This document shows positions 32,607 through 46,344 of a DNA stretch of 64,000 nt, one piece after another. Below the pieces are notes generated by a model, which was not told where the DNA came from, did no database searches, and saw only the letters and a list, made by a program, of their open reading frames with translations. Position numbers and translations under genes: made by a program. Positions within the stretch are counted from its first letter, which is position 1; each line of letters opens with the position of its first letter. The DNA is from Diphasiastrum complanatum. Its lineage: Eukaryota > Streptophyta > Lycopodiopsida > Lycopodiales > Lycopodiaceae. The stretch covers positions 49,647,756-49,711,755 of the forward strand of contig CM055103.1 of assembly GCA_029204225.1 (NCBI GenBank), read 5' to 3'.

Positions 32607-33446
32607 TTGTTGACATTCAAGAGAGTGCTTTGTGCATTGGAACAGGTTGAAAGAAGAAGATCAGGTCATTGCAACATGTCTACAAGTGGTGGATTCATGC
32701 TAGAAGGCAATTATAGGCTTACCTCCATCAACTATTCTACTTGGAAGGTGAGGATGGAGTCCTTATTGGAGATGAATGAGTTGATGGAGATTGTTGCAGG
32801 TGTGGAGGAGAGGCCTCAAGCACCTCAAGATCAAGTGAGGTATGACAAGAGCGCAAAGAAAGCTCTACACATAATCAAGATGAATGTTACCAATGAACTT
32901 CTCAAGGAAGTTGGTAAGTGCACATCATCTTTGGAGGCTTGGGAAGCTTTGAAGAAGCTTTATGAATCCAATTCTACATCAAGGGTTCTTACTCTTAGGT
33001 GGCAAATCTTTCAAAGTTTGCAAAATAAGGAAGAGAGTACTCATGCTTTTGTTTTGAGGGTTAAAGGTGAGGGAGATAGTCACAAGTCAAGAAGAAGAGA
33101 AGTATGTGAAGAGTTCAAAGTAGGATGTACTTTGAATGATGTCATTGTGAATGACAGTGAGGAAGAATCATTATCATATGAGTCATTACCTAAAACATTG
33201 AGTATAAGTCCTTGTTTGAAAAAAGAGAGTACTTCAATCATCCTTATGTTGAAGATACTAATCATTTTTTGCATGGCTTCTAATGTCTTTGAGATTTCTA
33301 CTTCTTATGATGCAATCATTAAGAGGGAGTTTTATGAAGGAAAGAGCAATGGAAGACTGGTTCTTGGGAAGATCCAAAGCATGGATCTCACATCTCTTCA
33401 TCAACTCAAAGGATTCTATGATTGTGAATTGATCACTCATGATTGA
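32607..33446 (+). CDS. ORF1 of the compact element: copia gag N-terminus with altered tail
   Basis: 279 residues. From about residue 25 to 150 it follows copia gag: LEGNYRLTSINYSTWKVRME, MNVTNELLKEVGKCTSSLEA, EALKKLYESNSTSRVLTLRW and NKEESTHAFVLRVKG. After that it leaves the family: no zinc knuckle follows, and the last 130 residues match nothing I know. An internal Met at residue 24 (MSTSGGFMLEG) is a likelier start, since gag proteins of this group begin just before the LEG.NY motif. The end overlaps ORF2 by 8 bases in another frame. Confidence 0.7.
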   Translation: MLTFKRVLCALEQVERRRSGHCNMSTSGGFMLEGNYRLTSINYSTWKVRMESLLEMNELMEIVAGVEERPQAPQDQVRYDKSAKKALHIIKMNVTNELLKEVGKCTSSLEAWEALKKLYESNSTSRVLTLRWQIFQSLQNKEESTHAFVLRVKGEGDSHKSRRREVCEEFKVGCTLNDVIVNDSEEESLSYESLPKTLSISPCLKKESTSIILMLKILIIFCMASNVFEISTSYDAIIKREFYEGKSNGRLVLGKIQSMDLTSLHQLKGFYDCELITHD

Positions 33447-34059
33447 GATGGCAAGGTTGGTTGGAGAAGACTATATGGAGCAAATCGAGAGGCAATTTCT
33501 TCAAGGCAAGGGAGATCTCATTGGTGAGCTTATTGAGGTTTTTTATGGACTCAAGAGGGCTGGATTTATTAGGTTTGATACTCATCTTCACCTACTCTAC
33601 TTCATGTTGGATGGAAAGTTTGGAATCTATCTTTTGATTTATGATGGTGACATTGGTGACATTGTTTTCACTAAACTTTATGGAAGATCGAGATCAAGCA
33701 TTGATGAGATCTTGTTGGATCTAGATCATATGTTTGAGAGGGAGTATTTCCAGAGGTTCAGGTCTGAAGATATTCATATCTTTGATATCTTTGATGATCA
33801 AGAGAAAGGTAAGCAAGTGGAAGCGACTCACTTTGCTTTACTCACATGTTTTGGAGAATCTTCTTGTGTAGATGATGTTATGCAAGTGGATATTAGTTCT
33901 CATGGTTTTCATACTAGAAAAGCAAGTAATGGATCTGGAAAACAAAGTTTGTTCAATGACTTTGATGGTCAAGAGGAAGATCAAGAGGTTGGTCTCAAAG
34001 GGCTTCAACAACACAAAAGGAAAGGTGGCAATTTGGAGCTAGTCAAGAGCATCAAATGA
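33439..34059 (+). CDS. ORF2 of the compact element: RT-like remnant
   Basis: 206 residues. The middle reads EVFYGLKRAGFIRFDTHLHL, then IYLLIYDGDIGDIVFTKLYG. This has the layout of copia RT (YGLKQAP...RFD..L, then YVDD.I.TG), with the catalytic YVDD changed to YDGD, so no polymerase activity is expected. The flanks do not match RT, and the C-terminus is acidic, then basic. The frame is open throughout, which is unusual for a simple fragment. Confidence 0.55.
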   Translation: MIEMARLVGEDYMEQIERQFLQGKGDLIGELIEVFYGLKRAGFIRFDTHLHLLYFMLDGKFGIYLLIYDGDIGDIVFTKLYGRSRSSIDEILLDLDHMFEREYFQRFRSEDIHIFDIFDDQEKGKQVEATHFALLTCFGESSCVDDVMQVDISSHGFHTRKASNGSGKQSLFNDFDGQEEDQEVGLKGLQQHKRKGGNLELVKSIK

Positions 34060-34080
34060 AGGTTATTTGGAAAAGATGTT

Positions 34081-34932
34081 ATGGATCTGTTTTTGCAGCT
34101 TATTGAAGACTCAATTAAGGTCAAAGGAACAGCAAGGAAGTGTTGTTCAAGTTTACTTTACTTATTCTATCTCATGTTTGAGCTATTTCATGTGGATGTG
34201 TGCAAATTGTCAAGATATGGACAAACTAGCTACATTGTCTTGCAATATCTTATTGTTGCAGTTGTACTAGCATTCTTGGCTGGTTTTCCTGATGGAAATG
34301 AAGCTATTGGAGGTTCATTATATCACTCATCCATGATCAAGTTCTCAAGCGTTGAGCTACTTGATGCCAATGTTTGGAGATTGTCAATTTTTGGTGAATT
34401 CATGGTCATTTTCTTGTGTCAAGTAGACTTTGAAGATGGACTAGTGCAACCTACTTGGTTTATGGAGTCATGTGGTGTTGGATTTGCATCAATTATGTAC
34501 TCACCTACTCGTGGATTTCCAAGCTTTGATGGTATTTTGTGGCAAGATGGAGATGGAGGCTCATTCATGGAGTTTTATGGTGGAGACATGTCAAGAAAGG
34601 ACAAAGTTGGAGGAGACAAGCAAGCAAATGGTCATCACTCACATTTATTGTTTGGTTGCTGTAATTTTCCAGAGAGTTCAAAGTTTGAAACATGGAGTAA
34701 TCATTTCATTTACATTCTATTTGGTTCTTCATGTTCTAGTTATATCTTGATGTGTAAAATTGATGTAAGAAATAGTGAAGCATCCAATTTGGACACTATT
34801 CTCTATATCAATTATGAAAGATACTTTAGAACCTTAGAAATGAGATCTATGCTTAGGATGGAGATCATTTTAAAGTTGGATCAAAGTTCTATTGTCAAAA
34901 CTATGCCAAAACTAGTTGAAGAGGGAGTGTGA
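34081..34932 (+). CDS. ORF3 of the compact element, unknown protein
   Basis: 283 residues, open without a break and ending four bases inside the 3' LTR. I recognise no family. Visible features are a hydrophobic stretch near residues 55-72 (IVLQYLIVAVVLAFLAGF) that could cross a membrane, a Gly/Asp-rich centre (WQDGDGGSFMEFYGGDMS), several Cys residues and a Lys-rich C-terminus. It is preceded by ORF2 with a gap of 21 bases. Env-like membrane proteins occur in some LTR elements, but no signal peptide or fusion motif is visible. It could also be captured or scrambled sequence. Confidence 0.45.
   Translation: MDLFLQLIEDSIKVKGTARKCCSSLLYLFYLMFELFHVDVCKLSRYGQTSYIVLQYLIVAVVLAFLAGFPDGNEAIGGSLYHSSMIKFSSVELLDANVWRLSIFGEFMVIFLCQVDFEDGLVQPTWFMESCGVGFASIMYSPTRGFPSFDGILWQDGDGGSFMEFYGGDMSRKDKVGGDKQANGHHSHLLFGCCNFPESSKFETWSNHFIYILFGSSCSSYILMCKIDVRNSEASNLDTILYINYERYFRTLEMRSMLRMEIILKLDQSSIVKTMPKLVEEGV
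34918..34927 (+). other. Polypurine tract
   Basis: GAAGAGGGAG directly before the 3' LTR; it would prime plus-strand DNA synthesis. Confidence 0.8.
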
Positions 34933-35211
34933 GAGATTTCAACTAGTTTAGTCTAGTTTAGTCATATTTTGGTAAATTGTCAATAAGAGGCCAAAACTCA
35001 TTTTAGACTTAGAGATAACTTATTTTGAAGTTATATTAGTTTAAAATACATTCAATAAACACTTTTTGAAAGTTGTATCTCTTAGAGTTTGCATCTCATT
35101 TTGTATGTAGATGCTAATTTTTCTACATTAGCAGGATTGTCGGTTTGCTCCTTATTGTAACCAAAGGTCAGGGACATGGATTGGATCTTGAATGATCTGA
35201 AATCCTTCACA
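34928..35211 (+). repeat. 3' LTR of the compact element, internally deleted
   Basis: 284 bp with the same ends as the 5' LTR. Collinear parts are highly similar, but a block of about 370 bp is missing between CACTTTTTGAAAGT and GTATCTCTTAG. Confidence 0.9.
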
Positions 35212-35216
35212 TGGAA

Positions 35217-36763
35217 CACGTAGGAGATGAAGAGTGGGTCAATAATCACACTTTGGAGACTCTTGGAGAGTGGTCAGTGTGATGATTTTGCAGTTGGAAA
35301 TTTATTTTGATCAAGTCATAGTAGCTATGGATTAGTGTATCAGGTTTGTCATGAAGGAGATACACTTCAACTGCCAGTTTGGATAAGTCAAGTCAATTTG
35401 TCGTATCAGTATTGCATCAAGGATGCAGATTCCAGTGATGACAGGGTATAGATCATTTGGTTTCGACCATGGAAGATCTTACAAGTTCACTTGGTGAGGT
35501 CACGTCATGCGAGGAACTTGATGGTGGCTTTGGATTTCACATCTCAGTGTAGAGTCTCAGGGAATGGCTTGGAATCATTAGCGGCTTGGAGCTTGAGGGA
35601 ATATAGGTGGGGCACCATAGGGTAGATGCTCAGATCTTCGTGATCAGGGATGACATTGAGATACCTGATAGGGATGGACTGCAGTATACCTCAGTACGAT
35701 CAGGGAGACAATAGTCTCAAGATCCCATGAGTGGTGACTCATGGATGAGCTTGCGCTGGCTTGGTGTCGGGTGGCACATAGCCAAGGAGAGCAAGCGACA
35801 CTGCCAGGAGCCAGATGAGGTAGGCGATGCTTCGGCGATTGGCCTGGATAGTAGGATGGTGACCAGGATTGGAGACATTAAGTGAGCATAATATGTGGAT
35901 GACGAGTCCTTTGGAGTGGCACTTAGGGAGATACTACAATCCTTCAGGTTTGATGTCTTTTGTATGCATAGTGGATGTTCTTCAGCTGGTGCATCATGTG
36001 TGGGGAATAGGCTCCTTGGTGGGAGGCCTATGTACTAGTCAAATCAGAGTTGGCAATATCAATCATGGGAAGTTGAGCCTACATGGGATGTAGAAAAAGC
36101 AGATCATCATCAGTATCTCTGGGAGATAGGCGAGCTACTCAAGTATAGCCTATGTTGAGGTTTGCATACATTCACTCATTGAGTCCTTGGTAGACTCTTG
36201 TGCTTGGAGCATGGGGAATGAATGGGAATAAGATTTCAATGCTTATTGGATAGTTGGATATGCTTGGACATGAGGGCATCTTGGTTACAAGTGTGGGCCA
36301 TGGTTGAGGACCTGATTTAGTGACCAATGGTGTAGCAGCGGATCTGCAGCTGACAGAGGTGCTGGTGGTACGACATGATATCACAGTTTGCGCAAGCCTG
36401 GTCATGTATTTTTGACATATTCCTGTTGGCTTGCATGAATGTGTGCTTGCATGTTACCTTGTCATGGGAGTCTAGATTTGAGTCAGAGTTGTATGTGTTT
36501 ATGCATTTGCTACAGTGAAACAAAGTAATCATTTGATATGTTCATGACTTATCATTATGTCTACTAGTTGTCTATCTGGTAAGGATATAATCTTATGGTG
36601 GCAGTAAGATTTTCTCAAGTGTATCCGTAGTCGCTCATTTATGTCAAATTTACAGGTTTGCGCTTGTAAGTGTCTAATAGGATGTCAGCCTAGCTAGATG
36701 GAGGATGTAAGTCTCATGGTGGCAGAGGAATTTTCTCAGTTTGAGCCATATCGCTTATGTGGT
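35217..36763. other. Unassigned interval, richer in GC than its surroundings
   Basis: No protein family is recognised in any frame. Two diverged copies of ATCTTATGGTGGCAGTAAGA and a similar word (ATGTAAGTCTCATGGTGGCAG) lie about 115 bp apart near 36590 and 36706. It may be the 3' end of the gag-protease element to its right, but no LTR matching 40150 onward is visible. Confidence 0.35.
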
Positions 36764-37569
36764 TCACTTGTGGTCAAGCTGGATTGGGGACGAGTCAATT
36801 GGTTGAGAGTGTGGTAGACTCTCTATATGAGCATTGTGTTTGCATGATACTATTCCACCCAAAACTTCCCTCGACTCGGATGTTGTTGGTATTTTCTCAT
36901 CCTCATCAATCTCATAGCATTCTATGAAATTGATCCAGGATTCAGTAGGTCTAGCTAACTCCTCACCCCATCTCAAAACGTGGCCCCCTATTGGACTGAT
37001 TGTGAGAATGTCTAAAATATTTGTTTGGTAGACCAATTTATAATAGCATCTGCTTGATATAGCCATGGTCTTCCAAATAATATTGAATATGGTGGTGTAT
37101 CTACTGGATTTATGACAAAGAAATTCATAACGAACGTCTTTGTCTCTATAACTACACTAATACCCTTTAGCTCACCTACTGGTATGCATTTGGATGCATA
37201 TGCTAAATGGATTTCATGGTAAGTAATAGGTTGTATCTGTTTTTCTAGTACTAATTCCTTAACCATTGTTTCTATTATTAAGTTGATATTGGATCTTGAG
37301 TCTATTAGTGTTCTATCTATAGTATGATCTCCTATAATAGCACTAATCTCTGGGACTCCACAATCTCCTCTATCTACATATTCTATTTTATTACTGTATG
37401 CATGTATACTTAATGTGACAAATCTCTCCCCTTTCTCAGTCCTTACAGATTGAAGCCCTTCATCCTCCGAAATATAGCTCGAGGATGATATAGGTGTCTC
37501 ACCTTCATACTTATCCTTTTTCCATGATACCGTAATTCTTTTATGACTTTTCCCCATCGGTGTCTCCAT
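36764..37569 (-). pseudogene. Second protease domain and start of PR-RT linker
   Basis: The frame 37012-37569 holds a full retropepsin layout: RTLIDSRSNINLIIETMVKE (catalytic loop, with Arg where the family has Gly), KGISVVIETKTFVMNFFVIN (flap and core), and YSILFGRPWLYQADAIINW. A following frame (36764-37066) is acidic linker containing ILTISPIGGHV. The domain is preceded by a second, similar protease domain on the same strand. The D-S-R change would inactivate it. Confidence 0.75.
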
Positions 37570-37582
37570 CTGATCTCTGAAG

Positions 37583-37920
37583 GTAATCTCCTTCTTCTTC
37601 CAGTGGGTTATGACATCGGCCTAGTAGAGCCATGGTCATCCTAATAATACTTTATACGACGATTCTCTTGTAGTTATTAATATAATAAAATCCATTAGAA
37701 AATTATGGTCTCCAATATAGACTCTAACTTGGGACAATTCTCCTATCGATGATCTTCTAGTTGCATCAGCTAATCTTAAATGTCTTAATGTGGGTGCTAT
37801 TCTATGGTGAATGCCTAACTCGTATGTTGTTTCTTCAATCATTATATTTACGCTGGATCAGAAATCTATGGGCACACTATCTAAAATGCAGCCATTGATT
37901 ATACCTGAATCTCGAGTTGA
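37583..37920 (-). pseudogene. First protease domain, broken
   Basis: It reads CILDSVPIDF, stop, SSVNIMIEETTYELGIHH, then RLADATRRSSIGELSQVRVY, FLMDFIILI and YKVLLG, stop, PWLY, stop, ADVITHW. This is the same order of motifs as the protease at 37012-37569 (IDxGSxVNIM, GEL, VLLGxPWLYxADxIxxW). The stop at IDF* stands where Gly of the catalytic loop belongs. It lies between the gag linker and the second protease. Confidence 0.7.
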
Positions 37921-38465
37921 CCTTCATCACCGTAGTTAACTAGTCCTATATTGACTAACGATAAAATCGCTTTTCTTTTCTTTTTCCTTTGCAAAAATTG
38001 CTTAATTTCTTTCTTATAATACTGATTATCCTCTAATAATTGTTTAAAAGTTATATTGGGCATTCTAGAAACAAGGTCTTCCACTATATCATATGAACAG
38101 GTTCTAAGTGGCAATAGATCTCTTGGTATCTCGCTACTTATAGCTGAACTTGAAAACGTTACTTTCTTAGCTTTCATGGTTTCTTCGTCTAAAAGCTTTT
38201 CAGCTTTCGAACTAATATCAACATCATAATATTTTTCAATAGGCCTACCAAGGTCTAATTCTTTACTATTAGAAATTTCTACTGGCTGTTTTGTGATTTT
38301 TGCGTTTTCTGTCACGTTTTTCACATATTTCGTTTTCTTAGTTTTCTTCTTATCTTTAAGAGTTGAAGAATCTTTACTACTTCTAGTAGTTACTTTATTT
38401 ATTTCTACATCTAAATCAGACCATTGATGGTCTTGATCTTGTGATTTGGACTCTTCTTCTATCAT
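37899..38465 (-). pseudogene. gag-protease linker
   Basis: 188 residues, open. A Lys/Ser-rich start is followed by SYDIVEDLVSRMPNITFKQL and LLEDNQYYKKEIKQFLQRKK. Such a short helical segment ahead of the protease is seen in plant gypsy elements. It has no enzyme motif. Confidence 0.6.
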
Positions 38466-38731
38466 CTAAACTATCATGTCAGTGTTAGTTTTAGATGGCC
38501 GAAGGTCATCTTCTCTAGGCGAGTTTACAAAACTCGGTTAAGACCGCGACTGTTGTGGCTAAGGACATTCAGCAGGGACATGCCCTTCGCCTTTACAGTT
38601 AGCACAGAGCGGCACATATCCTACTGACCTCTTGGGTTCAGGGACAATAAGGCGAGTAGTGACTCGGGGCTCCACAATTGTAGCACGAACCCCTTACTCT
38701 GGGTGGAGGAGTGGAATCTCTTGTCCCCCCT

Positions 38732-38971
38732 CTATGTAGTGTACTGTTGACCAGTATGCGGTTTTGGTATAATGTTCTTTTGGTTAGTAGGAGTTGTAGT
38801 ATAAGCTACCTTCTCATGATTATTAATCGGACAGAGGAATAATTCCTCTTCTAAATAGTTAGTTTGTAAACTGGGACAGTTAGTCTTAGAATGACCTTCC
38901 TTCCCACAAGCGGTACACCAAATATTGGCATTAAGATTCACTTTTTTCTGTTTGGCTTTAACGTTAGACAT
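38732..38971 (-). pseudogene. gag zinc knuckle
   Basis: The frame contains IWCTACGKEGHSKTNCPSLQ, a CX2CX4HX4C nucleocapsid knuckle that binds the element RNA. About 270 bases of stop-rich sequence separate it from the linker at 38465, and a break separates it from the gag core. Confidence 0.75.
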
Positions 38972-39201
38972 TTGGACTCTAAATCACTCATTTCTTTAGC
39001 TAATACCTCAACACTCTTCCTTAATGGATCCATATTTTCGGATTTTTCCAATCTTTTCTTTCTGTTCCTACTCTTGGATTTCCTATAAGAAGATTCTTCT
39101 TCTGATGAAGAAGAATAAGATGAATACTTTGAAGACCCTTCCTCATCTGCTAAATCAGATTTCGATTCAGATTCAGTAGATGATTTAGATTCTTCTGTAC
39201 G

Positions 39202-39975
39202 TCAGGATTTATGCTTTTTACTACTTTTTCTCTCATTCCTCCATCTACGAGAAATTTGAGAAGTTTCGTAATTTTTAGCAGAGGAAATGACATCTTCCAA
39301 AGAGGTCATTTGCATAGGAACCGAATACTGGGCTTCTAATTTCTCTATTAAATTTTTAACTCTACGAGTATACTTTCTAAGTGATTCCTTCGATTTTTTC
39401 TCAACAAAATTAAGCCGAGCCAACAATCTAGTGGAGTATCCTATCTCCCTAAACTGCTTAAGGAATGCTGCTTTTAAAGCGTTCCAAGTATTAACCGTTT
39501 CCGGTACTAATTGACTATACCATATCCTAGCCTACTTCCGCAAAAGACCTGACAAAATTCTAACTTTGTCCTTGTCTATATGCTCGTTATTTGCTATAGT
39601 AATAGATTCAAACTGAGACAAATAATTGTCCGCATCTTCAAACGATGATCCCTTAAAAAAATCGTATCTGATTTTGGTAGATTTGGGTGGCGCTGGGTTT
39701 GCCATATTATCAGGTGGTGAACTAGGTGGACTAGGAGGATCAAGATCTAGACTACGCTCAAATGATGGTTCAGACGAAGAAGATTTTGATTCTGAACTTG
39801 ATTCAAAAGTGGAATCAAACGAATCTGGTTCTAATAAGTCTATAGAACTTGGTGTTTTGATGGACCTTTTCTCAAATGAATCTACAAACGTTGTAGTAGC
39901 ATTTAGAAGATCGTTAAACACTTCAGGTGTTAATCTCGCTCTAACTGGTGAATTTCGCAAATTCTGCAAATACAA
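39202..39975 (-). pseudogene. gypsy gag capsid domain
   Basis: Two frames. The first (39532-39975) has a Ser/Pro-rich N-terminus and then YDFFKGSSFEDADNYLSQFE and ANNEHIDKDKVRILSGLLRK, the start of the gag capsid core. A stop near 39531 interrupts it. The second (39202-39426) continues with LLARLNFVEKKSKESLRKYT and VKNLIEKLEAQYSVPMQMT, its end. Sequence differs from the gag at 15016-15792, so this is another lineage. Confidence 0.75.
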
Positions 39976-40125
39976 ATCTCTAGATTTCCTATATGCTTCT
40001 AATCGCTAGCACGCTCTAAACATTTCTGTTCAATAGTTGCTTGAGAGTATGTTCTTGGTATGCGTTACATGAAAAAGATTCGTAGACTTAATACACTTAA
40101 AAATATTACAAAAGATGAAATTCAT

Positions 40126-40144
40126 CTCCCCGGCAACGGCGTCA
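40126..40144 (-). other. Primer binding site, tRNA-Asp-type
   Basis: The minus strand reads TGACGCCGTTGCCGGGGAG, the typical primer site of Athila/Tat-like elements. It ends five bases before the LTR start at 40150. Confidence 0.85.
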
Positions 40145-40149
40145 AATAA

Positions 40150-41219
40150 TGTGGTGGCCTAGCCGTTATAGATTTTCACAATCAATGAATTAAGTAGTAT
40201 AAAAGGTTTGATTGTTCCCCAAGAGAGAGAATAATTTCTTCTTTTGTATGATAAGTGTATGTAAGAAGGTGAATGGAATGTGATGTGTAATATTCACAAG
40301 GAATTACAATGACATATCTGGTTATCCAAAGATATTTGGGTAAATTGGCATCCAAAAATACCAATGGTGAAATGATTTGGTCAAGGTCAGTGATTATAAA
40401 GATTGCTTTATCTTTCAGGCTCTTCGGATAACAGTAAGCAATCAGATCAGACAACAACTAGCAAGTAGATTCATCAAACAGAATCAAATTGGCTAATGAT
40501 TCTTCTTAATCGAATACAGAGAATTAGTTCATATCACAAGAAGCAAACAGAACAGAGTATCAAACAAGTTCATTATCTGAACACATAGCTCATTCAAAAT
40601 TGAAAGAAGTTATGCTTATGATTATGCTTAACAGCTTCGGCTAATTCCCTGCACACATTAGTCAGAATTGTCGCTCTCTGGTGACGCCTAAAAATCCACG
40701 TTAGAGAACTGAAATTCAGTAAGAAATGTATAGTATGTGTGACATAGACAGAGAAGTATCACAAACATTTACATATCATTCAAAGTGTATTCGCTCAATT
40801 GATAAGAAGTAATGTTGTAAGAGATGGCAGAGAGAAGGAATGCTCAAGCTTATAGAAACTGGTTTTCTTAATACTTAAATATGTGCGTATGCATATGTAC
40901 AATGGCACGAAGTGTTGACCTTATAAGAATGATCATCGGCCTCAATGTCGTTTACCAACCGTTTAGATGTCGGTTGAGATCCACTACTGGGTCTCTATAG
41001 AACGTCGCACAAAACGTCGCGAGTTCTAACCTAAAAGTGAATTTACAAGGTGCAAATAGGCCTTTACATGAATTTAGGCACTATAGCACATTTACATGTA
41101 TAAAAATTGAAATTTTTTGCAATATAAAACAATAACTTTGGATAATGTGGGATCATGAGGCTCTACACCAGTTTTGCGGATTTTACTGTGTCTTTACACA
41201 ATCTGCAGATTTACAAGTT
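40150..41219 (-). repeat. Probable 5' LTR of the gag-protease element
   Basis: It starts TGTGGTGGCCTAGCC beside the primer site. No second copy exists in the window, so the right end is taken provisionally at the palindrome that follows. It contains one isolated CGGTTGAGATCC word (40971) like the core of the minisatellite blocks in the large gypsy element. Confidence 0.5.
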
Positions 41220-41242
41220 GGTAGCACGTCGGGCGTGCTACC
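41220..41242. repeat. Palindrome, copy A of a recurring motif
   Basis: GGTAGCACG and CGTGCTACC flank a 5-base loop. It is closely similar to palindromes at 42112 and 49005 (consensus TAGCACNNCGGCNTGCTA). Confidence 0.8.
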
Positions 41243-42111
41243 CCTTTCAAGCTCCAAGGAAAAAAAAATTAGCCTAAAAAACTTTGAAGGATGATAACTT
41301 TCTTAATATTGCTCGGATTGAGATGATCCAAAAAGCAAAAATGCTCCATATTTTATGTAGAATACATTGCTTTAATCAAATTTATAAAAAAGAAATGACA
41401 ATATCTTATTATTTCATCATCTCAACATAAGCTTAATATTAATAGTTAAATTATAGCCTCCATCTAGAACATATAATAAAAATGTTTTTGGTTTACCAAC
41501 GTTGATTTTATGATACCTATCATAGGCTTGGCCACATACCATCATGTTTCTAAATGTATGGTCGTACATCAATCCTTGGCAATAGACAAAATTGTTTTGG
41601 CCTGATAAATGTAAATTTAAAGTGATTAACTTTTTTGCATTCTCAATGATATAGCATACTATGTACAATTTGTAGACAACATGATTTGCAAACATATCTT
41701 TTAGCTAGTAAACAATTAGACAACATGATAATGAAATATACAAATATATTTCACCCCCAAAAGCGAAGTAGAATAAATTTTAAAAACCTAAAAACAATGT
41801 AGCATGCCATGTGCTATCAATTTGAAGTATTTTAAACTCGCAAAACTCGCAAATGATTTACTCGCAAAATGCCAAGCCCCGTCATTCAAGGTGAGAAATA
41901 TGAGTGCTATTAACAGTAAACTTCTTATAGCAAACTAAAATGATTTTGGATTCTTTTGAGAAAACTTTGAACATTCAAAAGTTTGAGCATAAAGAAAGGT
42001 TTATAAGTGCATAATTCACTATATAACTTTGTTAGTAGAGGAAATAAAAAATTTAAATGCCTTCTTTATAGATGCATATCCAACAAACACTTAGTCTTTG
42101 ACTCAAATTGA
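41243..42111. other. AT-rich interval between two palindromes
   Basis: About 870 bp with no recognised gene. A minus-strand frame of 92 residues (41417-41695) has no family match. Because it lies between two near-identical palindromes it may be one small transposed unit. Confidence 0.35.
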
Positions 42112-42129
42112 TAGCACGCCAGCGTGCTA
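42112..42129. repeat. Palindrome, copy B of a recurring motif
   Basis: TAGCACGC and GCGTGCTA flank a 2-base centre. See copies at 41220 and 49005. Confidence 0.8.
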
Positions 42130-45203
<3,074 letters not shown>

Positions 45204-46330
45204 TCATGTTAGCTGAACTGGTGGAGCAGGATGCCAAAACTTGCGTAGTCGGCTGCCATTCACGGGAGTATCAAAAAGTTTTCCATCCAAATGTTCAAGA
45301 ATAATTGCTCCATAGTTCAGTATTTCTTTGACTCTATACAGACCTTCACCTGTCAATTTCAATTTTTTCTTGATTAACTTGGTTTTGTACATCAATGCTA
45401 GATCTCCTTCTTTCAGGTCCTTTTTGTGTAATCGGCGATCGTGCCATGCCTTATGACGGGCTTTCTTTGCTACTAACGCATGAACTGCCATCAATCTGGT
45501 TTCACATAATTTGTGCAAAGCTTCATGACACAGTTGTAAAGATTTATTATCATCTAATCGCTCTATTGCTACTATGTGTAGAGATGGTATTAAAAATCCA
45601 ATTGGCATGACAACAACTTGACCATAAACTAGTTGAAACAATATTTGATTCATGCTTCCTTTATAAGTAATTTTGAATGCCCATAATGCTGCATGCAATT
45701 TATGTTCCCAACTCACTTCAACCATTTTTGTCATAATAGTGCAAAGAATCTTATTGGAAGATTCAGCTTGGCCATTACCCTTGGGATAATACGGAGTACT
45801 AAACCGGTGTATAACGAAAAAGTCTTCCAACAAACACTTTATCGTTTTGATTAACAAAATGTGTCACGATCATTGGCGATCTCAATAGGACATCCAAATT
45901 TGATAATGATATTTTCATAGAGAAACTTAGTCGTAGATTTCGCATCAGCAACTATAACCGCTTTGGCTTCAACCCACTTGGTCATATAATCGGTTGATAC
46001 GATGATATATCTAGTTTGAGATCCTCTTGCCGTAGGATGAATAGGACCAACATAATCTAGTCCCTATTTCTCAAATGGTGCTTGCGATAAAACTGGATGT
46101 AAGGGTCCATTTTTCTATCGCGTAGGACATCGTGCTCATTGGCAAACATCACATGACTGAATATAACTTTCGGTGTCTTTATGAAGTGTAGGCCACCAAC
46201 ACCGTGATTGCAAAAGCTTGCAAATAGTGATATCTGTAGCAAAATGTCCTCCGCCTATTCCATCATGTAAAAACCTAAATAAAAGAATTTCTCATGCGGT
46301 TTAACACATCTTTGAAGTATATTATCCATT
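45204..46330 (-). pseudogene. gypsy integrase (family B, minus-strand copy)
   Basis: The open C-terminal frame (45204-45857) contains STPYYPKGNGQAESSNKIL with the catalytic Glu, LVYGQVVVMPIGFLIPS, and the GPY/F-like end (AWHDRRLHKKDLKEGDLALM). Upstream, broken by several stops and shifts, are CDVCQ of the zinc module, GLDYVGPIHP with the first Asp, STDYMTKWVEA, and the second Asp in PIEIANDR. All three catalytic residues are present, but they are in different frames. Confidence 0.8.
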
Positions 46331-46344
46331 CTGCGACAATACAA

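Larger units (their letters stand above)
31419..35211 (+). mobile_element. Compact, structurally complete LTR retrotransposon
   Basis: The element has all structural parts. The 5-bp target duplication is TGGAA (31414-31418 and 35212-35216). Both LTRs start TGTGAGAG and end TTCACA. A perfect initiator-Met primer site follows the 5' LTR and a purine tract precedes the 3' LTR. Inside are three ORFs end to end. The first starts as copia gag, the second contains RT-like wording with a damaged catalytic box, and the third is unrecognised. At 3.8 kb and without integrase or RNase H it is a non-autonomous copia derivative. Confidence 0.9.
36764..41219 (-). mobile_element. gypsy element carrying only gag and protease (minus strand)
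   Basis: From right to left the parts are a probable 5' LTR, a tRNA-Asp-type primer site, gag, a zinc knuckle, a linker and two protease domains. Reading stops in the PR-RT linker at about 36764; no RT, RNase H or integrase follows. It is either truncated or a gag-protease-only non-autonomous type. The outer LTR end is unproven. Confidence 0.7.

Noticed and set aside
36570-36740. Two similar words 115 bp apart as a possible tandem repeat or LTR end
   Set aside because: Only about 20 bases are shared and no further unit follows, so it was not listed as a repeat.
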